Below are positions 1-5,213 of a stretch of DNA of 5,213 bases, piece by piece. Within the stretch, counting starts at the first letter, position 1, and every line of letters starts with the position of its first letter. The stretch spans positions 1-5,213 of the forward strand of contig JAUXGI010000119.1 in the NCBI GenBank assembly GCA_030622295.1, written 5' to 3'. The position numbers and the translations under genes were made by a program. The DNA is from Planctomycetota bacterium (GTDB lineage Bacteria > Planctomycetota > B129-G9). The notes below the pieces were generated by a model. The model did no database searches. It worked only from the letters and a program-made list of their open reading frames with translations, and was not told the DNA's origin.

Positions 1-133
1 ATCAGTCTTCCGCATCTCATTGTCAACTCCCCCAAAAAAATCCAGAAGTCAGAAGCAAAAGGCACAAAGCAACATGAAAGCGGGTTCCCCTTTCCTGCCC
101 GCCTACTTGCCCGCTGTTTTTCAGTCTTCCCGC
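1..133. other. Noncoding flank downstream of the beta-helix gene
   Basis: No credible gene is visible in this stretch. On the minus strand, just past the stop codon of the beta-helix gene, GCGGG (98-102) can pair with CCCGC (80-84) across a 13-nt loop, but only a broken T-rich stretch follows. A run of seven T (minus strand, 34-40) lies further on with no good stem directly before it. On the plus strand the same stem is followed at a distance by five T (117-121). Either could contribute to transcript ending, but neither is a convincing intrinsic terminator. A 10-bp direct repeat, TCAGTCTTCC, occurs at 2-11 and 121-130. Confidence 0.5.
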
Positions 134-3100
134 CTAAGGCTGAACTCCGTCGGTCCCCGGTCCCTGGTCTTCGGTCTCGGGTTCAACCCTGACCTCACCC
201 TTCTTCTCGTCGTCCGACCTGTCGTGGATCATGTCGGCGATCTCCTCGGGCACGTCCGTGCCCCAGTCGTTGCCGGCGGCATCGATATCATTCGGCGTGT
301 CGTTCCAAAACGTGATTCCCAGGCAGCGGCCGAACTTGCATCCCGGGCCGACGCGCGGTGCCGCGCCGCCCAGCAGCGTTATCGCCGTATCGCAGCAGCC
401 TATCTCGCATGAGGAGATTGTCGGCGAAGCGGAGTCGCAAATAATCCCCGCCGTCCTCCCCGCGCCGCCGTACATCACCACGCAGTGCTCCAGCGTCCCC
501 TTCGAACCCTTGGCAAAGCGGATGCACCGCCAGTAGTTCGGCGTGGGCCGCGATAAATCCATGTCGCCGTTCGTGTCCCCGCCGACAGTGTCGTCCATGA
601 TAGACGTAAGGTATATCCTGTTGTCGGCGGCGCCCTTCGCCTCGAGCGTCCCCAGGACGGTCAGTTCACAGTTCGCTCTGAACTTATAGACCACCCCCGG
701 CTCCAGCGTCAGCGACGCGCCGATGTCAACGGTGAGCGACCCGTCGGGAACGTACGGTATGGGCTGCGAGGTCCACGTGACCGCTTCGGTAATCTTGCCC
801 GCGGGCATCCTGAGATAGTTGTGCGTGTTCTCTTCAAACTTGCAGCCGGTGACCTGGGGCAGGACGTCCAGGTTGCCGTAATATAATGTATAGCCGTTGC
901 GGCGGATGATGCAGTCGGTCATCTTCGCGGCGGACTTGCCGTCAAACCGGGCTGCGAAGCCCTGGGAGCCTTCTATCGTCGTCTTGCTCAGGACGGGCGC
1001 GGCATCAGTGCAGGCGACAGCGGCGGCGGTGTTCCCCCCCCCGCCGTAGCGCACAATGCAGTGCTCCAGGGCTACCGTGGAGCCTTTCAGGATGTTGATG
1101 GAGTGCCATGCTCCGCGCGACGGCACCGTAGCGTCGGAGTCGCAGTTCGTGTCGCCGCCGAAGCCGTCGTCGAACTCGGATGTAATGGTGATTGGGTTAT
1201 CCTCCGCGCCGACCGCTTTAAGCGTGCCCCGGATGTGCAGGCTGCGCCCGCTCCTCATCTTCACGACAACCCCCGGCGCAAGCGTCAATCCCGCGTTGAT
1301 GTCCACAGTCAAATCGCCGTCCAGCACGTAAGGCACCTGCGCCTGCGACCAGTTGATATCCTTCGTTATCGTGCCCTGCCCTATGCAGACGGCGTTGTGC
1401 CGGTTTCCCTTGAAAGAGCAATCCTTTATCACCGGGAAGACGTCAACGTTCACGACGTACAGAGGCACTGTGTTGTGATGAAACCTGCATGATGTCAAAA
1501 CGGGTTTTGAATTTCCTTCGAGCCTTATCGCCGAGCCGTTCGTGTACGCGATTTCGCAGTTTTCCAGTTCGGGCGAAGCGCCGACGCACAGCAGCGCGGT
1601 GCTCGACCGCCCAATGCCGGCGTAGAGAATCTTGCAGTGCTTCATGACGCCCTTTGCGCCTTCGGAGAATCGTATGCAGTCCCACTGGCCCCGGTTGGGC
1701 GGAATGATTCCGCGGTCACGGTTGCTGTCGCCCAGATGCTCGTCGTCCAGCAGCGAAGTAAATACGACCGGATTGCCGTCTTCGCCTTCGGCGATGAGTT
1801 CTCCCTCCACGGTGAAGGCGCACCGGTCGCGGAATTTAATTACCGCCCCCGCTTCGATGGTAAGTTTCGCGCCCTTTTTCAGCACCTGGCTTTCATCAAA
1901 GCAGTACGGATAATCGATTCCCGGCAGGGTCACATCCCCGGTTATTTCCCTGCCGGTGATTTTGACAATGGAGGCGGCGCTGCCCGACAGGTTACACCCC
2001 TTGATTGTGGGCATGGCCTGGAGGCCGTTGAGGTTCACCGGGTACTTGTGGCCGGTAATTGTGACGCTCTCCAGCACGGGCGCGGCCGCCGCACGGCAAT
2101 CGACCCCGATTCTCATACCGCTCTCCAGCGTACACTGCTTAAACACAGGAGAGGCATCATTGCATATAATGCTCACTTCCTCCCGGTTCCCCGCGTAGCG
2201 AAAGATGCAGTGCTCCAGCGAGGCCTTGCAGCCTTTCTCAAAGGAAATGTTGCGCCAGTATCCCCCCGCCGGTTTCGTCTTGTCACCGTCGCTGTTGGAG
2301 TCGCCTCCGACATTATCATCGGTAAGCGCGGTAATGAAGACGGGATTGTCTTTCGAACCCGTGACCGTCAGCGCGCCCTGAACCGCGATGGTTCCGGCGG
2401 GCCGGTTCTTCAGCACCACCCCCTCCTGAAGTATCAGTTCGGCGCCCCCGTGTACTCTCAGGTGGCTGCTCAGGTGATACGGCACACCCGGATTGGTGAG
2501 AGTGAGTTTTCCGGTCAATCCCTTGCCTGTCTCCACCCAGACGGCGTCATACTTGTTGCCGCTGATGTCGTTGGTCTTGAAGGTGGGCCGGCAGTTGATG
2601 TCGTCGAATCTTATCGGGTACTCATTCTTCGTCAGTTTGCACCCCTGAATCGCCGGAGCGGAACCTGCGGTCATTGCGACAGCCGCACCGAGACATTGCG
2701 CTATCTCGCAATTGATGAGTTTCGGCGAGGCTCCCTGCACCCAAAGCGCCCTTATGTCCCGGCCGCCGCCGTAACGGATGATGCAGTGCTCAAGAGTCGC
2801 GGTGTTGCCTTTCTTGAAGATAATGTTGCGCCAGATGCCGGGCGCCGGTTTCGTCTTGTCGCTGTCGTTGTTCGTATCGCCGAGTGCGGTGTCGTCGGTA
2901 ATTGCGGTGAAGAGGATTGGCTTCTCCTTTGTCCCTCGGGCCTCAAGGGCCGCCTCCCCACCCAGTATCATTTGAATGCCGCCGGAGAACTTCAGCACAG
3001 CGCCCGGCGCTATAGTTATCTTGCCGGGTTTCTCGATTGTGATGTGGCCCGCAATGTGGTAAGGGACCGATTGGGCGAACAGCGTCCGTTCGGTGGTCAC

Positions 3101-3757
3101 CTTGCCGCCATTCAGCCATATCTGCTGAGAACCGTTTTCCTCGTAAGAGTTATCGGCAAGTGCGGGCAGGGCGTTAACGTCTTCCACTGCCACAGGAGTC
3201 CCGGCGCACTCTTTGAACTTGCATGCGGATATTTCAACCCTGGCGGCGTTTCGCAGGTTCACGCCGTTCCCGCTGCACCGGCTGATAGTCGTGTTTCGAA
3301 TCTTGACTTCTGCGGCATCGCAGACCAGGGCTATCTTCTCCCAGTTCCCCGCATACTCGATGACGCAGTTGTTCAGGGTGCCGGATGAGTCCTTGCAGAA
3401 ACGAATGCCGCGCCAGTGGCCGGGCTTCGGCTCCTTCGCGTCCGCAGTGAAGATTACCGGGCTGCCCTTTGCCCCCTCGGCGACCAGAGTGCCGTTCACA
3501 ACCAGCACTGCCCCCGAGGCCGTCTTTATCTGCGTGCCGGGCTCGATAAACAGGGTCACGCCGGCGTTCACCGTAATCTGGCCCTTCACGCGAATCGGGC
3601 TGAGCGACGCGGGCCAGATTGTGTTCTTCTCAACTACCCCGGTGACATCCGCTTTCGTTATCTTGACCGCGTCATCCGGCGGTTCCACGGCAAGAGCCAC
3701 ACCCGGCAAGACAAGAAGAACTGCTATCAGGAGACGCGCTATCATGCGGTATGCCAT
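134..3757 (-). CDS. Secreted multi-module right-handed parallel beta-helix repeat protein, 1207 aa
   Basis: This is a large exported protein built almost wholly of beta-helix rungs. The start chosen is the ATG at 3757: GGAGGA lies 8 nt upstream, and the product then opens with a classic signal peptide (positive residues R4 and R8, a Leu/Val-rich core, and A-L-A before a likely cut after residue 23). A GTG 156 nt further upstream is in frame, but it has no ribosome site and would bury the signal. Residues 53-1190 form six modules, each containing a strand-rich stretch around PGVVxKF, an FTS-like strand, an Asp-rich loop, G-x-W-x-x-I-x-F, LEHCxxxYGG, C-x-x-ASP and several GCxF-type rungs. Residues 1151-1193 form a cap with NDWGTD, EEIADMI and DDEKKGEVRVEP, a pattern common at the end of bacterial beta-helix proteins. 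A short acidic, Pro/Gly-rich tail follows, with no transmembrane or sorting anchor. The family includes polysaccharide lyases, esterases and surface scaffolds. I see no catalytic signature, so the substrate is unknown. About 40 cysteines are present, and a G9 tract interrupts no frame. Confidence 0.95.
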   Translation of the reverse strand: MAYRMIARLLIAVLLVLPGVALAVEPPDDAVKITKADVTGVVEKNTIWPASLSPIRVKGQITVNAGVTLFIEPGTQIKTASGAVLVVNGTLVAEGAKGSPVIFTADAKEPKPGHWRGIRFCKDSSGTLNNCVIEYAGNWEKIALVCDAAEVKIRNTTISRCSGNGVNLRNAARVEISACKFKECAGTPVAVEDVNALPALADNSYEENGSQQIWLNGGKVTTERTLFAQSVPYHIAGHITIEKPGKITIAPGAVLKFSGGIQMILGGEAALEARGTKEKPILFTAITDDTALGDTNNDSDKTKPAPGIWRNIIFKKGNTATLEHCIIRYGGGRDIRALWVQGASPKLINCEIAQCLGAAVAMTAGSAPAIQGCKLTKNEYPIRFDDINCRPTFKTNDISGNKYDAVWVETGKGLTGKLTLTNPGVPYHLSSHLRVHGGAELILQEGVVLKNRPAGTIAVQGALTVTGSKDNPVFITALTDDNVGGDSNSDGDKTKPAGGYWRNISFEKGCKASLEHCIFRYAGNREEVSIICNDASPVFKQCTLESGMRIGVDCRAAAAPVLESVTITGHKYPVNLNGLQAMPTIKGCNLSGSAASIVKITGREITGDVTLPGIDYPYCFDESQVLKKGAKLTIEAGAVIKFRDRCAFTVEGELIAEGEDGNPVVFTSLLDDEHLGDSNRDRGIIPPNRGQWDCIRFSEGAKGVMKHCKILYAGIGRSSTALLCVGASPELENCEIAYTNGSAIRLEGNSKPVLTSCRFHHNTVPLYVVNVDVFPVIKDCSFKGNRHNAVCIGQGTITKDINWSQAQVPYVLDGDLTVDINAGLTLAPGVVVKMRSGRSLHIRGTLKAVGAEDNPITITSEFDDGFGGDTNCDSDATVPSRGAWHSINILKGSTVALEHCIVRYGGGGNTAAAVACTDAAPVLSKTTIEGSQGFAARFDGKSAAKMTDCIIRRNGYTLYYGNLDVLPQVTGCKFEENTHNYLRMPAGKITEAVTWTSQPIPYVPDGSLTVDIGASLTLEPGVVYKFRANCELTVLGTLEAKGAADNRIYLTSIMDDTVGGDTNGDMDLSRPTPNYWRCIRFAKGSKGTLEHCVVMYGGAGRTAGIICDSASPTISSCEIGCCDTAITLLGGAAPRVGPGCKFGRCLGITFWNDTPNDIDAAGNDWGTDVPEEIADMIHDRSDDEKKGEVRVEPETEDQGPGTDGVQP
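179..307 (-). other. C-terminal beta-helix cap
   Basis: Residues 1151-1193 leave the module pattern and read as N-D-W-G-T (1163-1167), then an amphipathic helix EEIADMIHD and the turn DDEKKGEVRVEP. A very similar order (NNWWGT, then a short helix ending in D-D, then G-x-V and a final Pro) closes many bacterial right-handed beta-helix proteins. This argues that the array is complete at its C-terminal end and that the stop at 134 is the true end of the gene, not a truncation. Confidence 0.6.
188..3601 (-). repeat. Six tandem ~576-bp protein-coding modules
   Basis: Aligned on the (V/I)PY-to-PG segment, the modules are: M1 3068-3601 (residues 53-230), M2 2486-3067 (231-424), M3 1913-2485 (425-615), M4 1337-1912 (616-807), M5 761-1336 (808-999) and M6 188-760 (1000-1190). 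The conserved Trp of the G-x-W motif falls at residues 115, 309, 501, 692, 884 and 1076, giving spacings of 194, 192, 191, 192 and 192. DNA words recur in the same register: on the plus strand, variants of ATGCAGTGCTCCAG (encoding LEHC) lie near 480, 1056, 1632, 2205 and 2781. M2 and M3 share the longest exact DNA blocks that I noticed, and M5 and M6 look alike at protein level. Confidence 0.93.
557..2896 (-). other. Five Asp-rich, putative calcium-binding loops
   Basis: Each of modules 2-6 carries a loop with consensus DD-x3-GD(S/T)N-x-D between the FTS-like strand and the conserved Trp. The copies are DDTALGDTNNDSD (residues 288-300, DNA 2858-2896), DDNVGGDSNSDGD (480-492, DNA 2282-2320), DDEHLGDSNRDRG (671-683, DNA 1709-1747), DDGFGGDTNCDSD (863-875, DNA 1133-1171) and DDTVGGDTNGDMD (1055-1067, DNA 557-595). 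The GD(S/T)NxDxD core resembles the metal loop of dockerins and other EF-hand-like calcium sites. Metal binding is inferred from that resemblance. The M4 copy is the weakest, having R-G in place of the last acidic pair. Confidence 0.6.
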
Positions 3758-3765
3758 TGTTCCTA

Positions 3766-3771
3766 TCCTCC
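3766..3771 (-). promoter_or_regulatory. Ribosome binding site of the beta-helix gene
   Basis: GGAGGA on the minus strand lies 8 nt before the ATG at 3757. It decides the start: the in-frame GTG at 3913 has no such site, and the next internal Met codon (3745) would shorten the signal peptide without a site of its own. Confidence 0.85.
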
Positions 3772-3886
3772 AACTTGAGATGAGCGATATGGAAGTGAGG
3801 GCAGGATCCCCCCCCTCGCGATAGAAGACCGGGACAAATGCTACCAGAAACCCGCCGCCCCCGCAACACGATATTCCGAGGCTCGT

Positions 3887-3902
3887 GGGAAGGACCCTTC
3901 CC
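3887..3902. repeat. Hairpin 1 of the intergenic cluster
   Basis: GGGAAG and CTTCCC (3887-3892 and 3897-3902) form a perfect 6-bp stem around GACC. Nearby, GCCCCCGC (3857-3864) is the exact reverse complement of GCGGGGGC (3904-3911), so a longer-range fold could compete with the local hairpins. Confidence 0.55.
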
Positions 3903-3906
3903 GGCG

Positions 3907-3926
3907 GGGGCACAGCCCCTTTTTTT
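3907..3926 (+). terminator. Terminator-like hairpin with T7 tract
   Basis: GGGGC (3907-3911), loop ACA and GCCCC (3915-3919) are followed directly by seven T (3920-3926), the form of a plus-strand intrinsic terminator. No plus-strand gene ends before it in this window, so it would act as an attenuator, stop stray or antisense transcripts opposite the beta-helix gene, or be a coincidence of GC-rich DNA. Read on the minus strand it lies in front of the beta-helix gene, with an A7 run ahead of the stem, so it would not terminate there. Confidence 0.4.
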
Positions 3927-3940
3927 CCGCCTGAGGCGGA
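3926..3940. repeat. Perfect inverted repeat TCCGCC-TGA-GGCGGA
   Basis: Two perfect 6-bp arms surround a 3-nt centre, directly abutting the T7 tract of the neighbouring hairpin. It could be an operator, part of the leader RNA structure of the beta-helix gene, or a copy of a dispersed intergenic palindrome. One copy alone cannot separate these options. Confidence 0.6.
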
Positions 3941-4032
3941 TAATGCTTAATATTTTTGAACCTTTTGGGAACTTTTGTGTTCTATATGACGTCAAAGAGA
4001 CTGAATGTGAAGTTTTAATCCAATCTTTCTTC
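3941..4032. promoter_or_regulatory. AT-rich divergent control region
   Basis: This is the only clearly AT-rich stretch between the two start codons and so the likeliest home of the promoters. It holds a near-direct repeat, GAACCTTTTG (3958-3967) and GAACTTTTG (3969-3977), with start points 11 bp apart. Next come GTTC (3979-3982), which makes an inverted pair with the second GAAC, and the 8-bp palindrome TGACGTCA (3987-3994). These are candidate binding sites for a regulator. No known operator consensus is matched with confidence. Confidence 0.4.
3991..4019 (+). promoter_or_regulatory. Possible sigma70-type promoter of the DUF4139-like gene
   Basis: GTCAAA (3991-3996) and TTTAAT (4014-4019) are 17 bp apart. 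The -10 box matches the consensus at five of six bases and the -35 box at three. Transcription would start near 4026, giving a leader of about 19 nt that still contains the ribosome site. The TGACGTCA palindrome overlaps the -35 box, which would suit repression. No comparably good promoter was found for the minus-strand gene. Confidence 0.25.
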
Positions 4033-4039
4033 AAGGAGG
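4033..4039 (+). promoter_or_regulatory. Ribosome binding site of the DUF4139-like gene
   Basis: AAGGAGG lies 5 nt before the ATG at 4045, a near-perfect Shine-Dalgarno match that fixes the start. Confidence 0.88.
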
Positions 4040-4044
4040 CCGAC

Positions 4045-5213
4045 ATGAAACTACGTACCTTTGCAGTCGCCCTGATACTGGCGGCGGCCGTGTTGATACC
4101 TGTCGGAGCGCCCCGTGCAATGGCTCGCATCAAACTCGCAGCCCTGCCGCAGAGGGAGCGCGTCGAGATACAACTCGACAACGGCAAATACACGCTGGTC
4201 GAGGAGGAACGCATCGTCCCTCTCCTCAAATCCACGGCCGAATCAGGCAACAACATGATTGATTTCTCGTGGTCAAACACGAAAATCGACAAGGACTCCA
4301 TCCAGTTCCGCCCCATCGCCGTCAGGGATGAGGGCAAGTTCCGTCCGATTAAGAAAATCAAACTCAAGGACGGCAGCGAGGTGGATGAAATCGGTGTAAT
4401 CAACGTCTCCTACCCGCCGAACGAAAACGCCCTGGTCTGGGAGGTGTATGCGCACGATGCATGCGCCGTGAAGGTGCGCGTCTCCTACCTCATCTCCAAC
4501 CTGACCCGCGCCTTCAGTTACCGGGCGGTGGCCGACAAGGACGAGACGCAACTCGTCCTGCGCAACTACATCCTCCTGCACAACTATTCCGGCGAGGACT
4601 TCGGCAGCGCCGGCGTGTGGGCGGGCTTCGGGCCGAAATTCCTCAAGGAAGTCGGACAGCAGGAGGACATCAAGATGCTCCTCCACCGCTTCGACAAGGT
4701 CCCCATCGAAAAGACCTTCACCTTCGACTGGTACAAGTTCGGCAAACTGAACCCGGACAAGCCGTTCGCGTCCAGGATACTGATGCACTACAAACTGGTC
4801 AACGACGAGAAGCACGGCCTGGGACTGTTCCCGCTGCAGCCGGGCAAGGTGCGGATATTCATCGACGACGGACACGGCGGCCAGGCGTTCCTCGGAGAGG
4901 ACATCGCCCTGCTCACACCGCTGGACGGCGTGATGAAACTCTACCTCGGCGAATCGCGCGACATCGTCTGCACGCGGACTATTGAGACGAACATCCGGCG
5001 CGGCATCAGCGGCAACCTCCACAACCAGGAAATGGTCATCAAGTACGAGATAGAAAACTTCAAGGAGAAAGCCTGCACCCTAAGAATCGTCGAGCAACTC
5101 GATCGCCTCGCCGGAGAGTACGGCAGCAATCATCACAACGATGTGGAATGGGAAAAAGGCGAGAAGACCTCAAAGGAAATCGAATTCACCTTCGAGGGAA
5201 GCAGCGCCACGCC
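4045..5213 (+). CDS. Secreted DUF4139-like protein, 3' end beyond the window
   Basis: The frame is open from the ATG to the window edge (389 full codons) with no stop, so the gene is cut by the window and not necessarily broken. Residues 1-27 form a signal peptide: K2 and R4, an Ala/Leu/Val core, then A-M-A before a likely cut after residue 27. Residues 40-90 contain YTLVEEERIVPLL, NMIDFSW and IDKDSIQFRP. Such 'effort to persist as Val/Glu-rich strand then D-x-x-S-I' patterns precede DUF4139 domains. Residues 143-186 (KVRVSYLI, AFSYR, LRNYILLHNYSGEDF) and 293-352 (LYLGESRDI, then KYEIENFKEKACTLRIVEQL) resemble the N-x-(T/S)-G-E-D-W and tyr-rich Y-x-I-x-N-x-K elements of DUF4139 (PF13598). The coiled-coil DUF4140 domain often seen before DUF4139 is absent. 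The family has no settled function. The gene assignment is firm; the family assignment comes from motif recognition and is moderate. Confidence 0.9.
   Translation, partial: MKLRTFAVALILAAAVLIPVGAPRAMARIKLAALPQRERVEIQLDNGKYTLVEEERIVPLLKSTAESGNNMIDFSWSNTKIDKDSIQFRPIAVRDEGKFRPIKKIKLKDGSEVDEIGVINVSYPPNENALVWEVYAHDACAVKVRVSYLISNLTRAFSYRAVADKDETQLVLRNYILLHNYSGEDFGSAGVWAGFGPKFLKEVGQQEDIKMLLHRFDKVPIEKTFTFDWYKFGKLNPDKPFASRILMHYKLVNDEKHGLGLFPLQPGKVRIFIDDGHGGQAFLGEDIALLTPLDGVMKLYLGESRDIVCTRTIETNIRRGISGNLHNQEMVIKYEIENFKEKACTLRIVEQLDRLAGEYGSNHHNDVEWEKGEKTSKEIEFTFEGSSAT

Noticed and set aside
1637..3388. A 583-codon plus-strand open frame opposite the beta-helix gene
   Set aside because: It lies wholly antisense to a gene with clear domain repeats, signal peptide and ribosome site. 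Its protein is rich in Arg, His and Val with no recognisable domain, as expected from the complement of a GC-rich gene.
188..3601. CRISPR array or noncoding tandem repeat suggested by the periodic DNA words
   Set aside because: The period is about 576 bp, the similarity is at protein level within one open frame, and the repeats diverge as coding modules do.
3758..3913. A 52-residue N-terminal extension of the beta-helix protein from a GTG at 3913
   Set aside because: It has no ribosome site, starts inside a hairpin, contains the G8 tract, and would move the signal peptide to an internal position.
3969..3982. A LexA-type box made by GAAC and GTTC
   Set aside because: The spacer is 6 nt, while the Gram-positive-type LexA box has 4 nt between these half-sites, and neither gene is an SOS function.
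3672..4403. A 243-codon minus-strand frame crossing the intergenic region
   Set aside because: It overlaps the starts of both real genes in other frames, has no family resemblance, and is Ser/Arg-rich as a by-product of composition.
4273..5022. A 249-codon minus-strand open frame opposite the DUF4139-like gene
   Set aside because: Its product is Val/Glu/Leu/Asp-rich and low in complexity, which fits the reverse complement of a GC-rich coding frame. The plus-strand frame has the ribosome site, signal peptide and family-like motifs.

Overview
The window holds two divergently transcribed protein genes, both predicted to be exported, separated by a 287-bp intergenic region. No RNA gene, CRISPR array, transposase or phage gene is visible. 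The DNA is moderately GC-rich by eye, both genes have strong Shine-Dalgarno sites, and both proteins start with Sec-type signal peptides. This suggests a diderm bacterium, perhaps from an environmental lineage such as the Planctomycetes/PVC group or another mostly uncultivated phylum. That placement is weak: there is no phylogenetic marker here.

Layout. Positions 1-133 are noncoding, downstream of the minus-strand gene, with only weak hairpins and T-tracts. Positions 134-3757 (minus strand) encode a 1207-residue secreted protein made of six tandem right-handed beta-helix modules. Modules 2-6 repeat at an almost invariant 191-194 residues and each carries an Asp-rich loop that looks like a calcium site. 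Module 1 lacks this loop. The chain ends in a typical beta-helix cap and a short acidic tail. Positions 3758-4044 form the divergent control region: a cluster of GC-rich hairpins (one resembling a plus-strand intrinsic terminator), then an AT-rich stretch with short direct repeats, a palindrome and a possible promoter. Positions 4045-5213 (plus strand) are the first 389 codons of a second secreted protein, which resembles the DUF4139 family and runs off the window end.

How the genes may work together. Nothing links them beyond the shared intergenic region and the export signals. The beta-helix protein could bind or process a polysaccharide or act as a cell-surface scaffold. DUF4139 proteins have no firmly established biochemical role. 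I do not see a clear new system. The points most worth following are the regular, recently duplicated module array with its putative metal loops, the high cysteine content, the long G tracts in and upstream of the beta-helix gene, and the stacked hairpins between the genes.
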